Below are positions 1 to 8,678 of a DNA stretch of 64,000 bases, in pieces. Under the pieces are notes generated by a model. It was not told where the DNA came from. It saw only the letters and a list, made by a program, of their open reading frames with translations, and ran no database searches. Position 1 is the stretch's first letter. The number at the start of each line of letters is the position of its first letter. The translations under genes were made by a program, and so were the position numbers. Origin of the DNA: Candidatus Hydrogenedens sp. (lineage in GTDB: Bacteria; Hydrogenedentota; Hydrogenedentia; Hydrogenedentales; JAEUWI01); the NCBI GenBank assembly GCA_016125095.1, contig WGMK01000030.1:1-64000 (forward strand), written 5' to 3'.

Positions 1-521
1 CGGCCCCAGCGGCCAATCTAATCAGCAAGGGGGGCGTACTGGCAGCAGGCACCGGCACCACCGCCGGCGCGGCCGAATCGGCCATGCGTGCCCGCGTTAT
101 GGCAAACATTAAGGCGTCTGCTAATGCCACCGCCGTAAGCCAGTTCGACGTGCATCTCGGCATCGAAGAAATCTATGCTAACGCAAACAAGGCCACAAAG
201 ATTGCGCGTGAAGCGGGATTAACGAATCAACATGGAGCGCTGGGTATGCGTGCCCACAAGGAGTTTGCAGAATTGAATGCCGCAACGCGGGATCGCTTAA
301 AGGGACGAGGGATTAACATTGTAATCGAGCCGTTCAGCGATGGAAATCGATTGGTTCCTCGCGGAACCAAAGGTTCACTATCAGTTGACGCACTCATCCA
401 ATATCACGGAGTGAACGTGCGGGGCTTTGATTTGAAGACTGGCAGACCGTGGACGCGGGCAGGATTGCAGGAACGTATTGATAGGTTTGGTGTTCCGATT
501 CAGCAGATCAGGTCTAATTGA
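1..521 (+). CDS. C-terminal part of a polymorphic toxin, PD-(D/E)XK-like nuclease tip (5' end outside window)
   Basis: The frame is open to the left edge and gives 172 visible residues, so the start is not in the window. The first ~27 residues are Ala/Gly-rich and hydrophobic (GGVLAAGTG), as in the stretch before a toxin tip. The last ~90 residues carry an acidic helix (HKEFAEL), then SVDAL and then FDLKTG, which fits the E...D...DxK layout of PD-(D/E)XK nuclease folds used as toxin tips. The stop overlaps the start of the next gene as TGATG, and two related DUF4304-like genes follow, the usual toxin-immunity order. The region is visibly less GC-rich than the rest of the window, which suggests transfer. 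The delivery route cannot be seen. The nuclease call is inferred from motifs only. Confidence 0.6.
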   Translation, partial: APAANLISKGGVLAAGTGTTAGAAESAMRARVMANIKASANATAVSQFDVHLGIEEIYANANKATKIAREAGLTNQHGALGMRAHKEFAELNAATRDRLKGRGINIVIEPFSDGNRLVPRGTKGSLSVDALIQYHGVNVRGFDLKTGRPWTRAGLQERIDRFGVPIQQIRSN

Positions 522-1156
522 TGGTAGTAAAGGCGAGACAGGTCTACAAGTTTGCCAAGGAAGCTTGGTTTCCAGAATTGAAGCCTTCCGGTTTTGCCGA
601 GAAAAATGGCGAGTACCACCGGATCCTTGATTCCGGCGTTGTCCATTTAATCGGGATAGGAAAGGATCCGCACGGGGGAGAGACCTTTAGAGTGATGTGC
701 GGAGTGGATGCGTTGCCGCTAAAGGAGGAATTGGGCGGCTTCGGCTATATGAAATATGATGGTTTCATGCATCTGACGCCCAGCGGGTGGGACCTAAATT
801 CCGGGCGGTGGCCGTGCAAAACGGAAGCTGAGACACGTGCAAGTGTGGAAGTGCTGCTTCCGCTTATCTGCGAACTTGCCATACCGTACTTCGCTCCCAT
901 CGCCACGCTCTCCGATGTAGCCAATGAAATTAACGAAAAGCGTATGCCCCACCTACTGTGGCTGAAAGCGCGCCTCCTGATGCTGGATCGAAATATACCG
1001 GGAGCACTCAATACTATAGAGAAATACCAAGAATTCGTAACGACCCCTAGGCCATGGATGTCCAAGAAACATGTACAGGGAGAAATTGATAGGGCTGAGC
1101 AAATTCGAGCAGAGATCGAAGGGGTGGCGCAAGTGATGAGCGAAAGTAAACGTTGA
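521..1156 (+). CDS. Probable immunity protein, DUF4304-like (copy 1)
   Basis: A 211-residue cytoplasmic protein with no signal peptide or membrane segment. The layout (KPSGFAEKNGEYHRILDSG, then VHLIGIGK and FRVMCGVD) resembles DUF4304-type immunity proteins, which keep a KxxGFxKKxxxFxR start. The ATG at 521 shares one base with the stop of the toxin gene (TGATG), so translation is probably coupled. A TTG at 518 is a less likely start. A full-length paralogue follows at 1273. The role would be to bind and neutralise the upstream toxin; this rests on position and fold resemblance, not on a recognised family match. Confidence 0.6.
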   Translation: MVVKARQVYKFAKEAWFPELKPSGFAEKNGEYHRILDSGVVHLIGIGKDPHGGETFRVMCGVDALPLKEELGGFGYMKYDGFMHLTPSGWDLNSGRWPCKTEAETRASVEVLLPLICELAIPYFAPIATLSDVANEINEKRMPHLLWLKARLLMLDRNIPGALNTIEKYQEFVTTPRPWMSKKHVQGEIDRAEQIRAEIEGVAQVMSESKR

Positions 1157-1272
1157 ACCTGTGCTAATTGGCTGCGATCTCGTCTCACCTGGTCATCACG
1201 CCGTGGCCCCGTGCCGGGCACCTTGAGCGGGAACAGCGATTCCAAGTGCCTATTCAACAAATAAGGAATTGA

Positions 1273-1899
1273 GTGTTGGGATTGCCAGCAAAGAAGGTGT
1301 ATCGAGAGGCACGAAAAATCTGGAAACCGGAACTCAAGCCCGCTGGTTTTGTGGAGAAGGACGGCAGGTACTATCGAACTCTCGATTCCGGCGTTGTCCA
1401 TTTAATCGGGATAGGAAAGGATCCGCATGGGGGCGAGACTTTTAGAGTGATGTGCGGGGTGGATGCGTTGCCTTTGAAAGAGGAAGTAGGCGGCTTCGGC
1501 TATATGAAACATGATGGTCTCATGCATCTTACCCCCAAGGGTTGGGATCTGAATTCCGGGCGCTGGCCCTGTATAACCGAGGAGGAGACCAAAGCAAGTG
1601 TTGATGCAATTCTCCCACTGATTCGCGACTTGGCCTTGCCCTACTTGGCTCCTATCACTACGATCACCGACGTTGGAAACGAGATCAATGAGACCAGAAA
1701 GCCGGGTCTAGGATGGATGAAGGCTCGGCTTTTCCAACTGGACGGGGACCTGCCCCGTGCCCTTGAAACTATCGAGCGCTATGCCGCGTGGGCGGCGAAG
1801 CCGAGAAATTGGGGCACGAAAGAGCACCAACAGGAAGACCTGGCGCGGGCGGCGCGCATTCGCAGCGATATTGAGCAGGCCCTTTCGGCGAGCAAGTAA
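1273..1899 (+). CDS. Probable immunity protein, DUF4304-like (copy 2)
   Basis: A 208-residue paralogue of the preceding gene, similar over its whole length, including the blocks LDSGVVHLIGIGKDPHGGET and WDLNSGRWPC. The GTG at 1273 is taken as start because AAGGAA lies 5 bases upstream; a TTG follows directly as an alternative. A stretch of 44 bases (1384-1427) is identical to 629-672 of copy 1 while flanking codons differ, which points to recent duplication or gene conversion. No separate toxin lies between the copies (116-base gap), so this may protect against a relative's toxin variant. Confidence 0.6.
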   Translation: MLGLPAKKVYREARKIWKPELKPAGFVEKDGRYYRTLDSGVVHLIGIGKDPHGGETFRVMCGVDALPLKEEVGGFGYMKHDGLMHLTPKGWDLNSGRWPCITEEETKASVDAILPLIRDLALPYLAPITTITDVGNEINETRKPGLGWMKARLFQLDGDLPRALETIERYAAWAAKPRNWGTKEHQQEDLARAARIRSDIEQALSASK

Positions 1900-1932
1900 T
1901 CTGCCAGACGAATAGGACTGCCCCCCGGCCGC

Positions 1933-2535
1933 TCAGTCGCCGATTTCGGTGTTCCAGTAGGCCATGTCGACGAAGCGCTGCCAGGAGTGGAGCGATTCCT
2001 TGGGCACGTGGGTGCCGAATTTGGGCAGCCATTTAGGTTTGGCGGGGCGGCGGAGCAGGGGCATGTGGGCCTCGTCGGGGGTGCGGCTGCCCTTGCGGAT
2101 GTTGCATTTCACGCAGGCCAGCACGAGGTTTTCCCAAGTGTCGCGGCCGCCCCGCGAACGGGGCATCACGTGGTCGATCGTCAGGTCGGCCTTGGAAAAT
2201 TTCCGCTTGCAGTATTGGCACACGTGCCGGTCGCGCTCGAAGATGTTCTTGCGCGACAGCCGCACTTCGCGCTTCACAAAGCGGTTGTAGGCATTCAGCA
2301 CGATTACCTCGGGCAGGCGCACGCGCATGTTGGGCGTGTAGATATAGCGCCCCTCGGAGAAGCCGTCCTCGGCGTTGGACAGGGCGCACCAGCTGTCGAA
2401 GTCGTACAGTGAATAGTCGTGCGGGTGCACCACCCGAGCGCTGTCGTGAAACAACAGCAGCATCGCGCGCCGCAACGAAGTCACGTTTACGGCTATCCAG
2501 GACTTGTTCAGTACCAGAACTTGCGCATCGACCAT
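1933..2535 (-). CDS. HNH endonuclease family protein
   Basis: A 200-residue protein with a complete HNH core: CQYCKRKF, then TIDHVMPRSRGG, then WENLVLACVKCNIRKG. This gives two CxxC zinc pairs around the DH catalytic histidine and the Asn. The N-terminal ~100 residues (VLVLNKSWIAVNVTSLRRAM) match the widespread chromosomal HNH family of about this length, so the gene is probably a stand-alone housekeeping-type nuclease. It has no neighbouring methylase and no intron or intein context. GAGGAGG lies just before the ATG. Substrate unknown. Confidence 0.85.
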   Translation of the reverse strand: MVDAQVLVLNKSWIAVNVTSLRRAMLLLFHDSARVVHPHDYSLYDFDSWCALSNAEDGFSEGRYIYTPNMRVRLPEVIVLNAYNRFVKREVRLSRKNIFERDRHVCQYCKRKFSKADLTIDHVMPRSRGGRDTWENLVLACVKCNIRKGSRTPDEAHMPLLRRPAKPKWLPKFGTHVPKESLHSWQRFVDMAYWNTEIGD

Positions 2536-2629
2536 ACAGCCTCCTCAACGGAATGTATACGCCGGTTCGCACGAGTATAAGCGGAATCTACGCGCTCTTC
2601 AATGCGCAGCCCGTTAGTTTTGCGTTAGT

Positions 2630-4900
2630 TCACCGGCCGTTCATCGCGACGAATTCGCCGTCTTTCCACAAGACGCCCTCGCCGCGCTTCAGGTCAATCT
2701 CGACGATCTTGCCGTCCTTGGGCGAACGGATGCGGCAAGGCCCATCGACCGTCGCGACCACCTGCAGCAGTGCCCAGGCGCCGTCTTCCAGGGCGGCGCT
2801 CACCACGAAGCCGCCTTGCGCCCGCAGGAAGGCGAACCGGACGTTCTTCCATGAGGGCGGCAGCGCGGGGAACACGTCGATGAATCCGCCCTGGCTCTGT
2901 AACAGCATTTCATGCACAGCGGCGGCCGCGCCGAAATTGCCCTCGAGCGTAAACGGCCGGTAGGAGTAGTCGCTGTGGCCCTCGCCGGACTGGTCGCCGT
3001 TGCAGTGGAAACTGTTGCGCAGGGTAAAGGCCGATGAGAAAATGTGCAGCGCGTGCGCGGCGGCATCGCCCTTGTGCGCCCGCGCCAGCATGTTGGCCCA
3101 CCAGGCGAAGCTAAACCCGATCCATTTTTTCGTGCCCAGCTTTTCCATGTGCTCCAGCGAACGCTGCACCAGCGCGCGGGCCTCGTCGCCGCTGTTCCAA
3201 TCGACCAGGGCCAGCGGGTGAAACGCCATCAGGTGCGAGAAGTGCCGGTGCGATTCCTCCAGCGGAGTATCTGCCGCCACCAGCAGCCCCTCCTTGCCCA
3301 CCGCCAGCTGCGGCATTTCGGCCAGGGCATCGCGCCAGGCCTGCGCCTCGTCGGTCTCGCCCACAGCCTCGGCCAACTCGGCCGCCTTCGAAAACACCCA
3401 CTGAATCAGGGCGTTGTCGTAGTTCGTGATCGTGGGGAACCACGCTTCGGGCTTGTTGTCATGAATCTCCGGCGACGAACTCAGCGGCAGCGTGCGCTTG
3501 CCGTCCGCATCGCGCTCGGTGGTAATCGCCCGCAGGAAGATGGCCGTGTCGTGCAGCCACGGATACGCTCGTTCCCTCAGAAAGGCCTCGTCGCGCGTGT
3601 ACTGCCACTGCAGGTAGAAGTGCTGCGCCAGCCAGGCCGCCGTGGTGGCCGAGTGGGTGTACTGCCGCCAGCCGCCCAGTTGGTTGTTCAGCAAATCGCC
3701 CGACATCGGCACGTTCAATCCCGGCAGGCGGTAAAAGTACTGTGTCCAGCCCATACAGTTTTCGCGCGTGGACCAGAGCCAGTCGGTGAAGCCCATGCTT
3801 TCGTCCAGGCGGTTGCCCGTATACGCCAGCCAATAGCTCATCTCCGTGTTCAGGTCGTGGTGGTAATCGCCCTTCCACGGCGGCAGCTTGCCGTCGTCGG
3901 CGGTCCAGGGCCCCTGCAGCGAAATCGGCGGCGCGCCGCGGCGTGCCGCGCAGCCGAATTTGTACAGGTCGAGGTAGTACTGGCGTTCAATCATCGGATC
4001 CGGAATCGATATCCACGCCTGATTCCAGTACTTGCGCCACCATTGCGCGTGCTCCTGGTCGATGGCCTGGCGGTCCGGGCCCATCACCATACGCACCTCC
4101 TTCATCGCCTCCACCATCGGGTCCGAGCCATCCCACGACCGCGCGACCGACCACGCCCCGTTGAAGGTGCTGTCGCCGACCTGCTGCCAGGAAAGGTAAG
4201 CGGCGATGCGCAGTCCCCCGAAGCCCTCCTGCTCGTAGGCCTGCCAATTGTCGCCCGAGGTGATCTTGGGTTCGGGGTAGCCTAGCCGCGCGAGCGAGCC
4301 GGCGGAAATGCCGGGTTTCTCGTCTTCGGGCACCTCGCCGGAAAAGGCGGGCGGCACCAGGCGCACCTCGGCCTCAGGCACGTTCTGAATCCGGATAAAA
4401 CCTACCGGCCGCTCCGCATGAATCCAGACCTCGATAGAGCCGTTGTCGCCGAAGCGCGTGCGGCTGTGTCCCTCGGTGATGTCCAGCGTCGCCTCGCGGA
4501 ATTCCAGTCCCGACACCCCAATGGTGATTCGGCCCGCAGGCAGGCGCGTCGGCCCGGCCTTGTCGTAGGGGTCTTCGTACAGCGCCTTCAGTTCGTCGTA
4601 CTTGCCGGCCTTCTCCCATTCGCGCATGGTGGCATAGCGATAGTCCGGCGAATGAAACTCGGACACGGGGCGCAAGTCCCACAGGTCGGTCCGATCGATG
4701 CTGATGTTCAGCGGGCCGCCATCGCCCCACACCAGCGCGCCCAGGGTGCCGTTGCCCAACGGCAGGCCCTCGTCCCACGTCTTCGCGGGTTCGGTGTACT
4801 TCAGGCCGTATTCCGCTATCTGTTTCGCTGAAAGCGGCGGCAGCTTGTCGGCCGCGCCGATTCCCAAAGCCAGCGCCAACATCGCACACTGCACCAACAT
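2630..4900 (-). CDS. Secreted glycoside hydrolase, GH95 (alpha-L-fucosidase type)
   Basis: A 756-residue protein, the usual length for GH95. A short hydrophobic signal (MLVQCAMLALALGIGAA) suggests export. The N-terminal beta domain has the family hallmark LPLGNGTLGALVWG followed by NISIDRTDLW. The central (alpha/alpha)6 region contains HDLNTEMSYW, corresponding to the Asn-containing catalytic block of GH95, and the C-terminal part has HCNGDQSGEG and HEMLLQS. GH95 enzymes remove alpha-1,2-linked fucose or galactose from host or algal glycans. The substrate here is not decided by sequence. It may be co-transcribed with the ceramidase-like gene upstream (80-base gap). Confidence 0.85.
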   Translation of the reverse strand: MLVQCAMLALALGIGAADKLPPLSAKQIAEYGLKYTEPAKTWDEGLPLGNGTLGALVWGDGGPLNISIDRTDLWDLRPVSEFHSPDYRYATMREWEKAGKYDELKALYEDPYDKAGPTRLPAGRITIGVSGLEFREATLDITEGHSRTRFGDNGSIEVWIHAERPVGFIRIQNVPEAEVRLVPPAFSGEVPEDEKPGISAGSLARLGYPEPKITSGDNWQAYEQEGFGGLRIAAYLSWQQVGDSTFNGAWSVARSWDGSDPMVEAMKEVRMVMGPDRQAIDQEHAQWWRKYWNQAWISIPDPMIERQYYLDLYKFGCAARRGAPPISLQGPWTADDGKLPPWKGDYHHDLNTEMSYWLAYTGNRLDESMGFTDWLWSTRENCMGWTQYFYRLPGLNVPMSGDLLNNQLGGWRQYTHSATTAAWLAQHFYLQWQYTRDEAFLRERAYPWLHDTAIFLRAITTERDADGKRTLPLSSSPEIHDNKPEAWFPTITNYDNALIQWVFSKAAELAEAVGETDEAQAWRDALAEMPQLAVGKEGLLVAADTPLEESHRHFSHLMAFHPLALVDWNSGDEARALVQRSLEHMEKLGTKKWIGFSFAWWANMLARAHKGDAAAHALHIFSSAFTLRNSFHCNGDQSGEGHSDYSYRPFTLEGNFGAAAAVHEMLLQSQGGFIDVFPALPPSWKNVRFAFLRAQGGFVVSAALEDGAWALLQVVATVDGPCRIRSPKDGKIVEIDLKRGEGVLWKDGEFVAMNGR

Positions 4901-4980
4901 CGTGAATCTCCCTGCACTCGAGGCGTTGAACCCACGAGTTTAGGGCATGATCGCGCGAGATTCCAGCAGGCCGCGCGGCA

Positions 4981-6273
4981 CTATTTCATGCGCGCCACTT
5001 GCACGCCGAGTTCCAGCGCGTTGTCGAGGATGATCTTGCCGAGGCCCGGGCCGTAGAACGAGGCCGTCGCCTCGTAGCCGCTCTGGTTATACTCGTCCTC
5101 GGTGAGAATGTAGCCCATGTGTTCCGAGGTGAGGCCCGCAATCACCGGGTGCGCCACGCCTTCCCCCTGCACGGCCTTTTTCACCGCGAGTCCAATCTGA
5201 CAGATGGCCTCGCCCGGCATCGACACGGCCTGCCAATCGCCGATGCGCAGCGCGTACATGGGCACCTCGTCCGGGAACATCGGCTGAAGCATCGCGCCGA
5301 TCATCTCCTGACTCACGCCGTACTCCTCGCCTGCGATAAGCAGGAAATCGGGCGAGGCAACGCGCGCGGGCAGCGGGATCATCTTCGAGCCAAAGCGCAC
5401 CATCGCGTCGTCGGAGGTCTTGATCTCGGCCGCAGCGCGTGCGGCAATCAGGCCGAGTCGCAGGCCGTGGTCTTCCGCCATTTCCCACCGGCTGCCGCCA
5501 TGCGCACCACTCGGGCGGATATCGCCCTCCGCGCCATTCATGTACAGGCACACGCCCTCGCCCAGCGCCGCTTCCGTCGTCCGCTGAAAATGCCCCGCCC
5601 AGTCGCCAGAGATCAGCATTTCGTCCGGCGTCATAAACGTGCCGTGCGCGGTGAACCCGGCCAGCACCGCGCGCGCCTTGCCGTCCAGGTCGTCGATACG
5701 CAGCAGCGTCAGTTCGTCGTCCACATACTCGTCGTCGCGCCGGTTGGCCGCGAAGCCCGGCGCCATCAGCGACGCAGACCCCACGCGCGCAGGACGCAGG
5801 TCGGCGGCGGCCGCCTTCAGCGCCTCGGCAATCCGGTCGGTCGTGAAGTCCAGTGCTTCCTGCGAGAAGATACCCACGTGCGGATTTCCGAAGACATTGC
5901 GCACATCGAGGCTGAAGCCCTCGGTGCCGCCGTGCGTATGGCTCGCCGGCACGAGCGTGTTCATGTAATTCAGCCCCTCGACGCCCGCCTTCTCCAGCGA
6001 TTGCTCCACGGCGCAGCGGGGGATGGTGCAGGTATCCACGGTCACGATGGCGATACGCTGGCCGTTCTGCTCGATGATCAGCGCCTTCGCCTTGATGGTG
6101 TCGTGGATGCCCTCGGCGGGCTTGCCCATGCGATCGCCGTAGCCTCCCAGCTGCGTGGGAATGCCGGCCTCCAGCGGCGTGATGCTTGCCACGCCCACCC
6201 CGGCGGCGATTTCGGCGCGTGCCGCAGAAGACACCAAGGCTACAGTGCAGAGCACGGTCAACAGTCCTCGCAT
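4981..6273 (-). CDS. Secreted neutral/alkaline ceramidase-like protein
   Basis: A 430-residue protein. The ATG at 6273 is chosen because AGAAGGAA lies 6-7 bases upstream and the first 20 residues (MRGLLTVLCTVALVSSAARA) form a clean signal peptide; an upstream extension to 6315 lacks both. The body matches the N-terminal catalytic domain of neutral/alkaline non-lysosomal ceramidases: AGVGVASITP, then VTVDTCTIP, then PASHTHGGTEGF with the zinc-binding His pair, and FTAHGTFM plus MNGAEGDIRPSG. The family's C-terminal Ig-like domain is missing, so a different N-acyl or ester substrate is possible. It is divergent from a phosphoethanolamine-type methyltransferase. Confidence 0.75.
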   Translation of the reverse strand: MRGLLTVLCTVALVSSAARAEIAAGVGVASITPLEAGIPTQLGGYGDRMGKPAEGIHDTIKAKALIIEQNGQRIAIVTVDTCTIPRCAVEQSLEKAGVEGLNYMNTLVPASHTHGGTEGFSLDVRNVFGNPHVGIFSQEALDFTTDRIAEALKAAAADLRPARVGSASLMAPGFAANRRDDEYVDDELTLLRIDDLDGKARAVLAGFTAHGTFMTPDEMLISGDWAGHFQRTTEAALGEGVCLYMNGAEGDIRPSGAHGGSRWEMAEDHGLRLGLIAARAAAEIKTSDDAMVRFGSKMIPLPARVASPDFLLIAGEEYGVSQEMIGAMLQPMFPDEVPMYALRIGDWQAVSMPGEAICQIGLAVKKAVQGEGVAHPVIAGLTSEHMGYILTEDEYNQSGYEATASFYGPGLGKIILDNALELGVQVARMK

Positions 6274-6403
6274 CACGGGTTCCTTCTCGTTGTAATCGCA
6301 CGAGCATACGCCCAAAGCCGTAGAAGGGCAAGCGGTCTCCGGGCGGAATTGCAGGGCGCGCCGCCGCTTTTCGCTCTTTGCTAGACGTTAAACAGTTATA
6401 CGC

Positions 6404-6433
6404 TTGACAATCGAACCTGCGGAGCGCTTCAAT
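6404..6433 (+). promoter_or_regulatory. Candidate sigma-70-type promoter of the methyltransferase gene
   Basis: TTGACA at 6404-6409 is a perfect -35 match. An 18-base spacer leads to TTCAAT at 6428-6433, 4 of 6 to the -10 consensus. It lies ~55 bases before the TTG start in the divergent region shared with the ceramidase-like gene. Confidence 0.35.
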
Positions 6434-6486
6434 GATCCACGGGCGGGCCGGAGCGCCGTCCCCAACACCATTCGGAGGTATGTAGT

Positions 6487-7263
6487 TTGAGTGCATCGAT
6501 TCATGAGTCGCCGCAATACAGCGAACGCAGTGTGCGGCGCTACGAGCGGATTTTCGGCGAAGACTTTCTCAGCACGGGCGGTCCCGAGACCACGCACGAC
6601 ATCTGCGCGGGGCTGAACTTGCAGCCCGGCACGCGGGTGCTCGACGTGGGCAGCGGCATCGGCGGGTCGGCTTTTTATATGAGCCGCGAGTTCGGGTGTG
6701 TGGTGACGGGCGTCGACGTACTCGCGCCGCTGGTGGAAATCGCGAACAACCGCGCCGCGTCCAAGGGCATCGCGGGCGTGCGGTTCCTGCAGGGCGATAT
6801 CCTCGAGACCGACATGCCCGAGTGCGGCTTCGATCTCGTGTACAGCCGCGACGCCATGCTGCACATCGAAGACAAGGAACGTTTGTTCAATCGTCTGTTC
6901 AGCCTGCTGGCGCCCGGCGGACGCATCTTTATCAGCGACTATGCCACCGGCACGGGGCTGCTGAGCACGGAGTTTACCGACTACATCCGCGACACGGGCT
7001 ATTTCCTGCGCCCGATCGAAACCTATGTGTCCGAAATCGCCGCAGCCGGCTTCGTGGACGTGAAGGGCGAGGACAAGACCAATCTCTTCGTGGATATCCT
7101 CAAACGGGAAATCGAGCGCGCCGAATCACTGCCGCCCAATGCCGAGGAAGGCTTGAGCCCGGAAGACTGCGACTATCTCGTGTCGCGCTGGACCAAGAAG
7201 ATCGGCTGGTGCAACTCCGAACAGATGAAGTGGGGTTATTTCCAGGCGCGCAAGCCCGCGTAG
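6487..7263 (+). CDS. Phosphoethanolamine N-methyltransferase-like SAM methyltransferase
   Basis: A 258-residue class I methyltransferase. The TTG at 6487 is the start because GGAGG lies 7 bases upstream and no in-frame ATG is better placed. The SAM site is LDVGSGIGGSAFYM, followed by GVDVLAPLVEIAN. The protein resembles single-domain PMTs of the Plasmodium type in diagnostic places: YERIFGEDFLSTGG at the N-terminus, LVYSRDAMLHI, FISDYATG, and a C-terminal WTKKIGW...MKWGYFQARK. PMTs methylate phosphoethanolamine three times to phosphocholine. Such enzymes are uncommon in bacteria. A sarcosine or dimethylglycine methyltransferase is the main alternative. Confidence 0.7.
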   Translation: MSASIHESPQYSERSVRRYERIFGEDFLSTGGPETTHDICAGLNLQPGTRVLDVGSGIGGSAFYMSREFGCVVTGVDVLAPLVEIANNRAASKGIAGVRFLQGDILETDMPECGFDLVYSRDAMLHIEDKERLFNRLFSLLAPGGRIFISDYATGTGLLSTEFTDYIRDTGYFLRPIETYVSEIAAAGFVDVKGEDKTNLFVDILKREIERAESLPPNAEEGLSPEDCDYLVSRWTKKIGWCNSEQMKWGYFQARKPA

Positions 7264-7402
7264 CCTGGCGAGAACGCTGCCATTCGACGGGCGGCGGTGT
7301 ACTGCAAACGGCGCCCGGTTCGGCTTCCTCCGCCGGTATCCCCGATATGCAGGTGCCGCCGCCCTCTGGTTTTTTGCGCGCGCTGCAATAAAGCGCCTCG
7401 GC

Positions 7403-8510
7403 CTAGGCGGGCACCTTTGGAACGGGCGGTTCTTGGCCTGGCTTCGCGAAGAGGTAGCCCTGAATATAGGTCGCACCGAATTCCTTGATGCACTGCCATT
7501 CGCCCACCGTCTCGACGCCCTCCGCGATGGAGGGAATACCGAGGTCGTTTGCCAGGTCGAGCAGCGCCCGGCAAACCAGCGCCTTGTACGGATCCTGATC
7601 GATGTTCCGCACGAGATCCATGTCCAGCTTTACGAAGTCAGGACGCAGCGCATGCAGCAGGTTCAGCGATGAGTATCCGGCGCCGAGGTCGTCCAGCGCC
7701 ACCCGGAATCCGTTTTCGCGGTAGTAGTTGAGGATGTGGTTGAGGTGCTTCACATCGTGAATCGACTCGCTCTCCACCACCTCGAACACGATCTGATCCG
7801 TGCGCAGCTGGTATTCGTTCACGGCAGCGAAGGTGGTGCGCAGGCAGAACTCCGGCCGATAGATGGTGGTGGGCACAAAGTTGATGAAGATGTTTCGCGT
7901 TGATCTGGTGGTGCGAGGCCTGCGACAACGCGGACACGCGCGCCGCACGATCCAGCTGGAAGATGAGCTCGGCCTCGCGCGCCAGGCCGAAGAGCTTTCC
8001 GGGTGGTGCCAGCCGGCCTTCGTCGTCGTACCACCGCAGCAAGCACTCGTAGGCGAACACCTCTTCCGGCGCTTTCGTATGTACGATTGGATGGAACACC
8101 GAGGTGAGGCGGTTCTGCGACAGCACCCGCAGCAATTGCATGCTTTCGAACAGCGATACCTGCTTGACCAGGGGGACCACGGAAAAGACGTCGGATAGCT
8201 GAATCCCCTGCTTGGGATGCGTCAGCAGCGACATGGTGTCGCGCAGCTGAATCTCGTTGAGCATCTCGCGGCAGGCTTCTGCAAAGGCCTCCCGCCGTTC
8301 TGCGGGCAGCCGCCAGGCCAGCAGGTCCTCTTCCGGCAGCGGCACGCCGCCATGCTCGAGTCCGAGCTGTTTCGCCAGCGATACCAGCTGTGCGCGCGTC
8401 CCATGTTCCGGCGGCGCCAACACCAAAAGCTCCAGGGATAGGTCCAATGACGGCAGCACGGCGCAGCGATCACACATGCCCCGCCCGTTTTGTTCACCGC
8501 ATTCACTCAT
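7403..8510 (-). pseudogene. EAL-domain cyclic-di-GMP phosphodiesterase, interrupted by a frameshift
   Basis: Two frames on the minus strand together make one EAL protein of ~370 residues. The first runs from the ATG at 8510 (AGGAGG 11 bases upstream) with an N-terminal Cys cluster (CGEQNGRGMCDRC), a ~120-residue region of unknown fold and the start of the EAL domain (FHPIVH, YECLLRW in place of EALLRW). The second begins near 7898 with NIFINFVP and continues FEVVESES, LDDLGAGYSSL, VKLDMDLV, IAEGVET and IQGYLF. All metal and catalytic residues survive across the two pieces, and removing one base near 7896-7902 restores a single frame. It is therefore either a very recent mutation or a sequencing/assembly error. 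Confidence 0.8.
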
Positions 8511-8621
8511 GGCTGCATGCTCCTCCTGTTTGCTTGCACGGCCCGCATTCACAACTCAGGGCGACGATTCCCGCCCATATTCTTTACAACACCCCTACGA
8601 TAAACCGCAATTCGGCCCTGC

Positions 8622-8651
8622 TTGATTTCCGGCACGGAGAACCTCTATTGT
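8622..8651 (+). promoter_or_regulatory. Candidate promoter of the Rrf2 gene
   Basis: TTGATT (8622-8627) with an 18-base spacer to TATTGT (8646-8651), each 4-5 of 6 to consensus. It lies ~30 bases before the gene, in the divergent region shared with the EAL gene. Weak evidence. Confidence 0.25.
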
Positions 8652-8678
8652 CTTGTAAGCCAATAGGAAATGTTTCAT

